The notes under the pieces are model-generated. The model saw nothing but the letters and a program-made list of their open reading frames with translations. It was not told the origin of the DNA and made no database searches. A stretch of 64,000 nucleotides of DNA from NAT127 sp034717695. GTDB taxonomy: Bacteria; Pseudomonadota; Gammaproteobacteria; Pseudomonadales; Porticoccaceae. Positions 34,166-45,538 of the stretch are shown here, piece after piece. The first letter of the stretch is position 1, and each line of letters opens with the position of its first letter. The position numbers were made by a program, and so were the translations under genes. Location of the stretch: positions 20,600 to 84,599 of the forward strand of contig JAYELS010000075.1 of NCBI GenBank assembly GCA_034717695.1, in the 5' to 3' direction.

Positions 34166-36310
34166 TCAGGCGCAGCGGGCGACGCTCACCGGGATGGCGG
34201 TCATGCGCGGCATGGCGTTGATGGGGTCCAGGTCCCGGTCGGTGCTGATCAGCATCCCCGTGTTGGAGCCGTCCCGCTCGTAGACGGTGTCCTCCGGCAG
34301 GGTGCCGAAGCCGTGGGTCATGGAGATGACCCCCGGGCGTATGGCGGGGTCGCTGGCCACCATGCCCTCGATGCTCGCCCGGTCGGAGGTGATGCGCACC
34401 TTCACCCCCTCGGCGAGCCCCAGGGCGGCGATATCCCCCGGGTTCATGTAGGCGTAGTTGTAGGGCATCCGCTTGCGCAGGGCCGCGATGTTGCGCCCCG
34501 CCGAGTTGAAGGTTTCGCGGATGCGGCGCACCGCGAGGCGGAAGGGGTACGTCCTGCCGTCGACCAGGGTCTGGCCGGGGGACACCGGCTCCGCGGCCAC
34601 CTCGGCGAGCTCCGCCATCACATCGCCGGGCAGGGTGGTGAAGCGGCCATCGGCATCCGGGTCGGCGGGTTCCACATACTGGGGGTGGTCGTCGTACACC
34701 TTGCCGCGCTCGTGGCCCTTGAAGGTCTCCCAGGGCTCCGGGCAGTGGCGGGCGATGATGGCGAGCAGCTGGTCGGTGGTGGGGGCCTCGTCCATGGGCA
34801 GGGGCACGCCCTCGTAGGTGAGGGTGACGCCGAGGCGCCTCGCCAGGGCCCAGAAGGGGTACCAGTCCTCCACCAGGGCGGAGCCCGGGGGCGGGGGCAC
34901 CACCGCCGGGGTGTAGCGGGCGTAGGGCACCGGGCAGAGCATGGTCTCGGCGTAGTAGCCGGTGGTATCGGGGCGCTCGTACATCATCGGCGGGGGCAGC
35001 ACGTAGTGGGACAGCCGCGCGGTCTCGGTCATGTACGGGTCGATGGTCACCAGCAGTTCCAGGCCCCGCAGGGCCCGGGTGATCTTCAGCTGGTCGGGAA
35101 TGCTGTTCACCAGGTTGGAGCCGTGGGAGATGAACGCCTTCACCTGGCCCGGCCCCGGGGTCAGCATCTCGTCCGCCATGATGCCGGTGGGCATGTCGCC
35201 GAGGAGGCTGCCGTAGCCGTTGATGCGGCTCCGGTAGCTGTGCTCCCACCAGCGCTGGGCGGGCAGCACCTGGGCCTTGCGCACCTCCCGGGCCTGGAGC
35301 ACCCCCGGGTTGCCCACCCGTTCACCTTCCCGCAGGTAGCGCCCGCACACCACGTTGAGGCATTCCAGCAGGTGCTCGGCGAGATTGGAGCGGGGCGCCA
35401 TGTCGGGCCCGGTGCCACTCACCGCGAAACCCCGCCGGGACTCGAGGGCGAACAGCCGCGCCGCCCCCTCGATGTCGGCGGCCGCGACCCCGGCCCGGTG
35501 GGCGGCGTACTCGGGGGTGAAGGGGGCCACCGCGCGGCGCAGGTCGTCCAGGTCGGCGACCCAGCGCTGGCAGAATTCCCTGTCCTCCCAGCCCTCCCGG
35601 AGGATGACGTGGAGCAGGCTCGCCATCAGGGTGGGATCCTCCCCCGGGTAGGGCTGGAGGAACACATCGGCGTGGCGGGCGGTCTCGCTCAGGCGCGGGT
35701 CGATGACGATCAGCTTGAGGCCCCGGGCGCGGGCCTCCTTCATGCGCTTGTTGGGGTTGCGCACGTCGAACACATTGCCCTGGATCGACACCAGGGGGTT
35801 GGAGCCCACCATCATGATCACGTCGCAGCTGTCGAAGCTCTGGCGGCCCCCCTGCCAGACCCCGAGGCGCCCGGCGGTCACCACCTTGGCGGACTGGTCG
35901 ATGGTGATGGTGGAAAAGAATTTATGTGAGCCGATGGCGTCGAGGAAATCCCGGCTGACATTGGTGGCGGCGTCGTTGAGGAAGGCGCCGCCGCCCCGGT
36001 AGGCGCCGATGGATTCCGGGCCGTCGGTGTCGAGCAGCTGGCGCAGCTTGGCGGCGATCTCGTCGAGGGCCAGCTCGATGTCGATGGGGGCGAAGCTGCC
36101 GTCCGGCTGGCGCTTCAGGGGTTGCAGCACCCGGTCGGGGGCATAGTGGGCGGCCACCGCCTGGATACCCTTGACGCAGGTGTAGCCGAGGCTCATGGGG
36201 TCGTCGTGGTCGCCCCGCACGTCCACCAGGCGGCCGTCCTCGACGGTGATGTTCACCCCGCAATTGGCGGAACAGATACGGCAGAAGCTGCGCTTGATCT
36301 CGGCGGGCAT
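34166..36310 (-). CDS. Molybdopterin-dependent oxidoreductase (DMSO-reductase family)
   Basis: A 714-residue member of the DMSO-reductase family. The N terminus has a [4Fe-4S] site C-x2-C-x3-C-x27-C (Cys10, 13, 17, 45). The segment expected to supply the molybdenum ligand reads TITIDQSAKVV near residue 140, with no Cys or selenocysteine, so the ligand would be Asp or Ser. VGSNPLVSIQGNVFDVRNP and the C-terminal molydopterin-binding domain (GRNIAALRKRMPYNYAYMNP) follow. No signal peptide, so cytoplasmic. Substrate unknown. It stands alone, preceded by an SD-masking hairpin (36318-36342). It converges on the helicase gene, 13 bp away. Confidence 0.85.
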   Translation of the reverse strand: MPAEIKRSFCRICSANCGVNITVEDGRLVDVRGDHDDPMSLGYTCVKGIQAVAAHYAPDRVLQPLKRQPDGSFAPIDIELALDEIAAKLRQLLDTDGPESIGAYRGGGAFLNDAATNVSRDFLDAIGSHKFFSTITIDQSAKVVTAGRLGVWQGGRQSFDSCDVIMMVGSNPLVSIQGNVFDVRNPNKRMKEARARGLKLIVIDPRLSETARHADVFLQPYPGEDPTLMASLLHVILREGWEDREFCQRWVADLDDLRRAVAPFTPEYAAHRAGVAAADIEGAARLFALESRRGFAVSGTGPDMAPRSNLAEHLLECLNVVCGRYLREGERVGNPGVLQAREVRKAQVLPAQRWWEHSYRSRINGYGSLLGDMPTGIMADEMLTPGPGQVKAFISHGSNLVNSIPDQLKITRALRGLELLVTIDPYMTETARLSHYVLPPPMMYERPDTTGYYAETMLCPVPYARYTPAVVPPPPGSALVEDWYPFWALARRLGVTLTYEGVPLPMDEAPTTDQLLAIIARHCPEPWETFKGHERGKVYDDHPQYVEPADPDADGRFTTLPGDVMAELAEVAAEPVSPGQTLVDGRTYPFRLAVRRIRETFNSAGRNIAALRKRMPYNYAYMNPGDIAALGLAEGVKVRITSDRASIEGMVASDPAIRPGVISMTHGFGTLPEDTVYERDGSNTGMLISTDRDLDPINAMPRMTAIPVSVARCA

Positions 36311-36317
36311 GGGCTGT

Positions 36318-36342
36318 CCTCGGCGTTATTGTTTCGCCGAGG
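36318..36342 (-). promoter_or_regulatory. Hairpin covering the Shine-Dalgarno of the molybdopterin enzyme
   Basis: On the minus strand an eight-base stem CCTCGGCG/CGCCGAGG with a nine-base loop ends in the GAGGA that serves as ribosome binding site six bases before the ATG at 36310. When folded, the stem would hide the site, so translation may be controlled by RNA structure. Confidence 0.4.
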
Positions 36343-36373
36343 CTAGCACAAAGCCGTTGGGGGCGGAATCAAA

Positions 36374-36392
36374 TCTAAGCCGCTGACTTAGA
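36374..36392. promoter_or_regulatory. Small inverted repeat TCTAAG-N7-CTTAGA
   Basis: Perfect six-base arms seven bases apart, 64 bp upstream of the molybdopterin enzyme. It may be a repressor or LysR-type site. Confidence 0.3.
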
Positions 36393-36411
36393 CCCGGCGC
36401 TGGCTTGGACC

Positions 36412-36507
36412 CTAGATGAACGGCACAAAGGGCACGCAGCCGGCGATCAACGTCAGCGCCAGCGCGGCGGCGGCGAGCAGGGCGCCGCGCCGCAAGGGGA
36501 ACGCCAT
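36412..36507 (-). CDS. 31-residue lipoprotein-like peptide
   Basis: An ORF of 31 codons whose ATG overlaps the stop of the acidic-protein gene (TGATG). The peptide begins MAFPLRRGALLAAAAL, continues with a hydrophobic run and a lipobox-like LIAGC near residue 23, and ends VPFVPFI. This looks like a lipoprotein signal peptide with a mature tail of only eight residues, the size class of entericidins and similar envelope peptides. The translational overlap and the clean lipobox argue that it is real, but such a short frame could be chance. Confidence 0.45.
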   Translation of the reverse strand: MAFPLRRGALLAAAALALTLIAGCVPFVPFI

Positions 36508-36746
36508 CACGCGGGCCCGATCAGGGTGTCGATGCCGTGCTCGGCGATGGCCGCCAGGGCCTCGGCGAGGGCGTCCTCGTCGCTGTCGAAGGGGTCTTCC
36601 CACATGGTGGAGTTGTTGTCCTCGTCCACCACTTCCAGGAGCCAGCCGCCCTCGCCGTCGTCGTAGATCTCGATGTACACCACCTTGCCGTCCTGCTCGA
36701 AGCGCTGGCTCAGGGGGGACATTTTTACGTCGTCATCGTCATTCAT
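36507..36746 (-). CDS. Small acidic protein, unknown function
   Basis: A 79-residue, very acidic protein: an N-terminal run MNDDDDVKMSPLSQRF, a beta-rich core (KVVYIEIYDDGEGGWLLEVV) and a C-terminal helix ending GIDTLIGPA. No signal peptide or enzyme motif. I recall similar small proteins in Pseudomonas-type genomes but know no function. It is translationally coupled to the 31-residue lipoprotein-like peptide downstream. The ATG at 36746 is the likely start, with ATG at 36722 as an alternative. Confidence 0.65.
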   Translation of the reverse strand: MNDDDDVKMSPLSQRFEQDGKVVYIEIYDDGEGGWLLEVVDEDNNSTMWEDPFDSDEDALAEALAAIAEHGIDTLIGPA

Positions 36747-36849
36747 GGGGAGATACCTGGTGGGGGAATGGGGTGGAGGAAATGGGTGGCGGCAGTATAG
36801 CCCAGGGCGCCCCGTGGCCCGCCGCGGTGGGCGGTGGGGCGACGGGCGG

Positions 36850-37395
36850 CTACTGGCCGGCGACGGGGCAGGGGGCGTTGCGCTCGGCCCGGGTGTCGCA
36901 CAGCCCCACGGCGCCGAAGTAATCCACCCACTGGCCGAGGATGTCGTTGTTGGGGGTGCCGCGCCACTTGCGGGTCAGGTAGTAGCCGTGGTCGCGGCCG
37001 GTGATGTAGAGGTGCAACACGGTGATGGCGCGGGTGGCGTCGAGGCCGCACTGGGCGATCCACAGGCTGAAGGGGTAGCCGTTCACCTGGTTGCTGGCCA
37101 GCTCCCGGCTGCCGTAGGAGGCGCAGGTGCCCTGGGCCTCGGCGTCCTTCGCGGCCCGGTAATCGACGGCGGGAAACTGGCCCCTGTCCCGGAGGATGCG
37201 GGCGGCGGCCACGTCCCCGGTCTCGGCCCGCACCCACTCGGCGATCTCCTCGTTGCCGAGGGTGGCGGAGCGGGTCGCCCAACCGCTTTCCGGGGGCGGC
37301 AGGGGCATCAGCAGGGTCTCCCCGTCGGTGGGCGCGGCCAGGGCGGGCAGGGCCAGGGAGGCAAGCAGGGCGAGGAGCGGGATCGTCAAGCGCAC
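36850..37395 (-). CDS. Exported protein of unknown function, four cysteines
   Basis: A 181-residue protein with a clear signal peptide (about 1-20, ending LPALAAP). The mature part contains four cysteines (GTCASYG, IAQCGLD, GLCDTR, APCPVAG), suitable for two disulfides, and HLYITGRDHGYYLTRKW. No recognised domain. The GTG start at 37395 has GAGG upstream. It lies opposite and divergent from the Nudix gene. Probably periplasmic. Confidence 0.6.
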   Translation of the reverse strand: MRLTIPLLALLASLALPALAAPTDGETLLMPLPPPESGWATRSATLGNEEIAEWVRAETGDVAAARILRDRGQFPAVDYRAAKDAEAQGTCASYGSRELASNQVNGYPFSLWIAQCGLDATRAITVLHLYITGRDHGYYLTRKWRGTPNNDILGQWVDYFGAVGLCDTRAERNAPCPVAGQ

Positions 37396-37596
37396 GGAGG
37401 CCTCGTGGGAGCCGGGTTGTCGGAAGGGGCGGCGTCAAGGGGCGCGATTGTGACCAGATCGCCGGCGCGGATCAACTGTCCCCGGCGCGCCGTTTGCCGC
37501 GGGCTGCCCGGGCCCCGCGGTGGGCATGGCGGCCGGGGCCAAAGGGGCGGGATCTCGGTCATAATGGCGCTTTGATCGAGGCATTTAAGGTCCACC

Positions 37597-38136
37597 ATGA
37601 AATTTTGCAGTGACTGTGGCGAGCCGGTGCGGTTCGCGATCCCGCCGGGGGATGACCGGCCGCGCCATGTGTGCGATGCCTGCACCACCGTGCACTACCA
37701 GAACCCCAGGGTGATCACCGGCTGCATCCCGGTCCACGGCGACCGGATTCTCCTCTGCCGCCGGGCGATCGAACCGCGCCGGGGCTTCTGGACCCTGCCC
37801 GCCGGCTTTCTCGAACAGGGGGAGACCACCGCCGAGGGGGCGATGCGGGAGTGCCTGGAGGAGGCCAATGCCCGGGTCAGCCTCGACGGCCTGTACGGGG
37901 TGTACGACATCCTGCATATCGGCCAGGTTTACCTGTTCTACCGGGCGACCCTCGCCGACCTGGATTTCCATCCCGGGGACGAGTCCCTGGAAACCGCCCT
38001 GTTCCGGGAGGAGGAGATCCCCTGGGACGACCTGGCGTTTCGGGTCGTCACCCTGGCGCTGCGGCAGTTCTTCGCCGACCGCCGCGAGGGTAGCTTTGCC
38101 CTTCGGCACGGTGCCATCGACAGCCCCCGGCCCTAG
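37597..38136 (+). CDS. Nudix hydrolase with N-terminal zinc ribbon
   Basis: A 179-residue Nudix protein. An N-terminal zinc ribbon (FCSDCGEP then HVCDACTTVHYQNP) precedes the Nudix box LPAGFLEQGETTAEGAMREC then LEEANARV, near residues 66-90; the Gly near its end is replaced by Asn but the metal-binding RE..EE residues are kept. Members cleave nucleoside diphosphates linked to another moiety, such as NADH or ADP-ribose. It ends overlapping the convergent DUF533 gene by four bases. Confidence 0.85.
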   Translation: MKFCSDCGEPVRFAIPPGDDRPRHVCDACTTVHYQNPRVITGCIPVHGDRILLCRRAIEPRRGFWTLPAGFLEQGETTAEGAMRECLEEANARVSLDGLYGVYDILHIGQVYLFYRATLADLDFHPGDESLETALFREEEIPWDDLAFRVVTLALRQFFADRREGSFALRHGAIDSPRP

Positions 38137-38828
38137 GCGTATTGCTGTTCCGCCTGGGCCAGCTGGCCCCGCAGCTCCGTCTCCAGGGCGGGGGAGAGTT
38201 TGAGCTGGCGGGCGAGTTCCGTCAGGTAGCTGCGCTCCATGAAGTTTTCCTCATCCACCACCAGGAGGCTCGCCAGGTACATCTCGGCGGCCATCTCCGG
38301 GGTGCTGGCCTCCCGGGCCACCTCCGCCGGGTCCACCGGTTTGCGCAGTTCGCCGTCCACCCAGCCGAGCAGCTGGCGGTCCTGGCTCAGGCGCGCCATT
38401 TCCGCGTCGATCAGCTGGCGCTCCCGGTCGTCCACGTGGCCGTCCGCCTTGGCGGCGCCGATCAGCGCCTTGAGGATGGCGCGGCTGTGGAGTTCCACCT
38501 GGGCCTCCGGCAGGCGATCGATGGTGCGCGGCTCCCCCTGGGCGCCCTGGCCGTTGTTGCGCTGCCAGTTGCCGTAGGCCTTGTAGGCGACGAGGCCGAG
38601 GGCGGCGAGGCCGCCGTAGGTGAGCACCTTGCCCCCCAGCTTGCGGGTCTTCTTGCTGCCGAGCAGCATCCCCAGGGCGCCGCCGCCGAGGGCCGCGCCG
38701 GCCTTGCCGGACAAGAGTCCGGAGAGGCCGCCGCCGTCGCCACCCTTGGGGCGGGACCCCTGGGCCTTGTCGTTGAGCAGGTCGGTGCCGGATTTCAGCA
38801 GTTGGTCGAGTAACTTCAGGGTGCTCAT
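38133..38828 (-). CDS. DUF533 (YebE-like) TerB-fold membrane protein
   Basis: A 231-residue protein: Gly-rich N terminus (GLLSGKAGAALGGGALGMLLG), a hydrophobic segment near residues 68-82 (LTYGGLAALGLVAYKAYGN), and a C-terminal helical TerB-like domain (about 110-225) with KALIGAAKADGHVDDRERQLI, an acidic metal-binding loop. This is the DUF533/YebE family, inner-membrane, function unknown. ATG at 38828 has GGAGAGC before it. It overlaps the Nudix gene's stop tail to tail. Confidence 0.88.
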   Translation of the reverse strand: MSTLKLLDQLLKSGTDLLNDKAQGSRPKGGDGGGLSGLLSGKAGAALGGGALGMLLGSKKTRKLGGKVLTYGGLAALGLVAYKAYGNWQRNNGQGAQGEPRTIDRLPEAQVELHSRAILKALIGAAKADGHVDDRERQLIDAEMARLSQDRQLLGWVDGELRKPVDPAEVAREASTPEMAAEMYLASLLVVDEENFMERSYLTELARQLKLSPALETELRGQLAQAEQQYA

Positions 38829-38916
38829 GGCGTGCTCTCCGGGGATTGTGTCGGGATAGTGTCGGGCAGGTATGGATCGCCCCGCGCCGGAGATGTTCCC
38901 GGGCGGCGCCCGGGTC

Positions 38917-39933
38917 TCAGGGCAGGTCCCGATCCGGCAGGGGGCCGAGCCGGTCGGCGAAGCTGTCGTTGACGGCGATCATCTCCGGCAGCACCTGCCT
39001 GAAGGGCGCCATCAGGCCCGGGTCGAAGTGGGTGCCGGCGCGCTCCTCGATATAGCGCAGGGCCTGGTCGACGGGCCAGCCCTTCTTGTAGGGACGCTCC
39101 GAGATCAGCGCGTCGAACACGTCACAGAGGGCGATGATGCGCGCCTCCAGGGGGATCTGCTCCCCCTTGAGGCCCCGGGGGTAGCCGCTGCCGTCCCACT
39201 TTTCGTGGTGGCAGAGGGCGAGGGTGCGGGCGGTGCGCAGCACCGGGTCGTCGTGCTCGCCGATCAGCTCGGCGCCGGTGGCGCAGTGGCGCATCATCAC
39301 CGCCCACTCCTCGCCGTCGAGCTTGCCGGGCTTTAAGAGAATGTCGTCGGGGATGCCGATCTTGCCGAGGTCGTGGAGGGGGGCGGCGGTGAAGAGGATG
39401 TCGAGGGCGTCCTCATCCATGCCCGCCGCGCGGCCGATCAGGCGCGAGAAGTGGCTCATGCGCACCACGTGGTTGTCGCTCGGGTTGTCCCGGTACTCGG
39501 CGGCGCGGCCGAGGCGGCGGATCACCTTGTGCAGGTTGCTGGCGAGGGCCCGGGTGCGGGCCGCCACCTGGGCGTTGAGGCCCAGGTGGCTGTCCACCCG
39601 GGCGAGCACCAGGGCCGGGTCCAGGGGCCTTGTCAGGTAGTCCCGGGCGCCCTGGGCAAGGCCCCGGCTGGCATCCGCCACGGCGTCGGCGGGGGCGATC
39701 AGCAGCACCGGGATGCCCAGGTTCGCCAGCTGCCCGCAGAGTTCGAGGGCGCCGGGGAGGGCGGTATCGATCAGTGCCAGGTCGGGCGGCTCGGCCCCTG
39801 CCCGCGCCAGGGCATCGGCGGCGGCGCTGGCCCCGTGGAGGTGGTGGCGGGCGAGGATGGCGGCGAGGGTGTCGGTTCGCGCCGGGTCGTGGTCGACGAT
39901 CAGGAGATTCCCGGTGTGGGGTGCTTGGCTCAC
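38917..39933 (-). CDS. Response regulator with HD-GYP phosphodiesterase domain (degenerate REC)
   Basis: A 338-residue protein. The N-terminal REC domain (about 8-125) retains the acidic pair (LLIVDHDPARTD) and acceptor Asp (LALIDTALPG) but the conserved Lys near its end is Arg (DYLTRPLDP). HD-GYP (145-330) is intact: PLHDLGKIGIPDDILLKPGKL and CHHEKWDGSGYPRGLKGE. It should cleave c-di-GMP. The GTG start at 39933 has GAGGA six bases before it; a longer frame upstream is unlikely. It follows the double-REC HD-GYP gene by 121 bp on the same strand and may be part of that signalling locus. Confidence 0.85.
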   Translation of the reverse strand: MSQAPHTGNLLIVDHDPARTDTLAAILARHHLHGASAAADALARAGAEPPDLALIDTALPGALELCGQLANLGIPVLLIAPADAVADASRGLAQGARDYLTRPLDPALVLARVDSHLGLNAQVAARTRALASNLHKVIRRLGRAAEYRDNPSDNHVVRMSHFSRLIGRAAGMDEDALDILFTAAPLHDLGKIGIPDDILLKPGKLDGEEWAVMMRHCATGAELIGEHDDPVLRTARTLALCHHEKWDGSGYPRGLKGEQIPLEARIIALCDVFDALISERPYKKGWPVDQALRYIEERAGTHFDPGLMAPFRQVLPEMIAVNDSFADRLGPLPDRDLP

Positions 39934-40054
39934 GGCTTGTCCTCGACAGACGGATGCTGGCCGGAACTGGCCCGGCGGCTTGGGACCCGCTGGGTCCGGT
40001 TGGCGGCCTGTAGTGTTGTCGATTTCCGCCGGGGGGGCAACAGCGCCCGGGCGG

Positions 40055-41530
40055 TCAGGGGTTGAAGGCAAAGCCGTCGTCGATCACCCGCAGGCAGGCG
40101 TCCACCACCTGGGGGTCGTAGCGCTCGCCGCGCCGGGTGCGGATTTCGGCGAGGGCGGCGTCGAGCCCCAGGGCCGGCCGGTAGGGGCGGTGGGACACCA
40201 TGGATTCGATCACGTCGGCCACCGCCACGATGCGGGCTTCGAGGCAGATATCCTCGCCCTTGAGGCCCTGGGGGTAGCCGGAGCCGTCGAGGCGCTCGTG
40301 GTGCTGGTGGGCGATATCCGCCACCGGCCAGGGGAATTCCACGTCGGCGAGGATGCGGTAGCCGGTGACCGGGTGATCCTGCACCAGCCGGTATTCGATA
40401 TCGGTGAGGCGGCCGGGCTTGGTGAGGATATCGGTGGGCACGGCGATCTTGCCGATGTCGTGGATCATGGCGCCGAGGCGCACGCCCTGGATGCGTTTGT
40501 CGTCAAGGCCCATCCGGCGGGCGATGGCGGCGGACAGCTCCGCCACCCGGCGCTGGTGGCCGGCGGTGTAGGGGTCGCGGGCTTCCACCGCCATGCCCAC
40601 GGTGTGGATGGTGCCCTCCAGGGTCCGTTCGAGGGCGGCCTGCTGGGCCAGGAGGGCCTCGTTGGCGGCCCGCAGGTCGGCGGTGCGCTGCTCCACCAGC
40701 TCCTCGAAGTAGCGCTGCAGGCGGCTCAGTTCCAGGTGGGTGCGCACCCGGGCGCGCACCTCGTCGATGTCGAAGGGTTTGGTGATGTAGTCGGCGGCGC
40801 CGATGGAAAAGCCCCGCACCTTGTCCACCGTGGCGTCCACCACGGTGACGAAGATCACCGGGATGCGGTTGCCGGCGGGGGTTGCCTTGATGCGCCGGCA
40901 CACCTCGTAGCCGTCCATCTCCGGCATCAGGATGTCGAGCAGCACCAGGTCCGGCGGGGTGGCGCCGTGCACCAGTTCGAGGGCCTTGGCGCCGTTGTTG
41001 GCGGCCATGATGCGGTAGTCGTCCTTCAGGGATTCCGCCAGGGCGTGGATGTTCTCCGCCACGTCGTCGACGATGAGGATCGACTGGCGGGACTCCGGCT
41101 GGTCGAGCCGCGCCTGGGGCTTGCGCCGGTAGCGGTGCAGTTCCAGCTGGGTGAGGATGCGCAGCTTGAGCAGGTCGGGGTTGATGGGCTTGGTGATGTA
41201 GTCGGCGGCGCCGAGGGTGATGCCGGTGTCCTCGTCGCTGATCTCCGCCAGGGCGGTGACGAAGATCACCGGGACATCGCTGGTGTGGGGGTCGGATTTC
41301 AGCCGCCGCAGCACTTCGTAGCCGTCGATACCGGGCATGCGGATGTCCAGCAGCACCAGGTCCGGCGCCGGGTCGCGGGCGGCGATTTCGAGGGCCTTTT
41401 CACCGCTGTTGGCGGCGAGGATGGCGTAGTCCTGGCGCAGGATGCTCATCAGCCCGTGGAGGTTCTCGTTGACGTCGTCGACGATCAGGATGCGGGGCTT
41501 GGGCGCGGCGGGGATCTCGGTGTCGGTCAT
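40055..41530 (-). CDS. Double-REC HD-GYP response regulator
   Basis: A 491-residue protein with two complete REC domains (about 13-130 and 150-270), each having DD, the acceptor Asp (LVLLDIRMPGIDG and LVLLDILMPEMDG) and the Lys (ITKP), then a coiled-coil and an HD-GYP domain (310-485). Catalytic motifs: AMIHDIGKIAVPTDILTKPG and HHERLDGSGYPQGLKGE. It is the probable output of the hybrid histidine kinase whose gene ends 16 bp upstream, so phosphorylation should control c-di-GMP hydrolysis. Two acceptor domains could integrate more than one kinase. Confidence 0.92.
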   Translation of the reverse strand: MTDTEIPAAPKPRILIVDDVNENLHGLMSILRQDYAILAANSGEKALEIAARDPAPDLVLLDIRMPGIDGYEVLRRLKSDPHTSDVPVIFVTALAEISDEDTGITLGAADYITKPINPDLLKLRILTQLELHRYRRKPQARLDQPESRQSILIVDDVAENIHALAESLKDDYRIMAANNGAKALELVHGATPPDLVLLDILMPEMDGYEVCRRIKATPAGNRIPVIFVTVVDATVDKVRGFSIGAADYITKPFDIDEVRARVRTHLELSRLQRYFEELVEQRTADLRAANEALLAQQAALERTLEGTIHTVGMAVEARDPYTAGHQRRVAELSAAIARRMGLDDKRIQGVRLGAMIHDIGKIAVPTDILTKPGRLTDIEYRLVQDHPVTGYRILADVEFPWPVADIAHQHHERLDGSGYPQGLKGEDICLEARIVAVADVIESMVSHRPYRPALGLDAALAEIRTRRGERYDPQVVDACLRVIDDGFAFNP

Positions 41531-41546
41531 GGTCGCTGTCCGCGGG

Positions 41547-44990
<3,444 letters not shown>

Positions 44991-45000
44991 GGGTGCGGTC

Positions 45001-45537
45001 TCAGGGCACGGAGCGGGCCAGTTCCAGCAATTTGGAACTGATGTGGAGGTTGGCGTCCCGGGCCGCCCGGGGGTTGATCTCCAGCTTGACCTTGCCGGAT
45101 TCGGTGTAGAACCCGACCATGCCGCCGTTGCTGGCGAAGCTGTCCCGGTCGCTGACGGTGAGCACGGTGCTGCCCGACAGCCCCTGGAGGATATCCCGCC
45201 AGCCGTCCTCGGAGCGGCTGATGAACAGCACCTGGCAGTTGCCGGGCACCACCCCGCCGTTGCGGTCGATGCGCAGGGGGCGATCCTTGACGCGGCGGTC
45301 GCGCAGCTCCCCCAGCAGCCCGCCGATGGCGTCGCTGCCGATCACGCAGATGTGCAGGGCATCCGCCGGCAGATCCGGCCAGTCGACGAACTTGGTGAGG
45401 TTGAAGAGGTAGGCGGCCTTGACCTTGGCTTCGAGGGGGTTCTCCGCCGCCGCAAGGGAGGTGAACAGGGCGAGCAGCGCCGCCAGCAGGGCGGCCAGGG
45501 CGGGGCGCGGGGGTGCGATTGCCGGCCAGGTCGCCAT
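45001..45537 (-). CDS. yfiR: YfiR-family periplasmic protein (DUF4154)
   Basis: A 178-residue protein: signal peptide to about residue 33 (ALLAALLALFTSLAAAE), then the family start EAKVKAAYLFNLTKFVDWP, followed by ICVIGSD, NCQVLFIS and MVGFYTESGKVKLEINP. The two cysteines match one conserved YfiR disulfide; the second is missing. In Pseudomonas YfiR represses the CHASE8 cyclase YfiN from the periplasm. Here it sits between a TonB receptor (its ATG lies one base beyond the receptor's stop) and a CHASE8 histidine kinase. Start 45537 chosen; 45552 is possible. Confidence 0.85.
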   Translation of the reverse strand: MATWPAIAPPRPALAALLAALLALFTSLAAAENPLEAKVKAAYLFNLTKFVDWPDLPADALHICVIGSDAIGGLLGELRDRRVKDRPLRIDRNGGVVPGNCQVLFISRSEDGWRDILQGLSGSTVLTVSDRDSFASNGGMVGFYTESGKVKLEINPRAARDANLHISSKLLELARSVP

Positions 45538-45538
45538 G

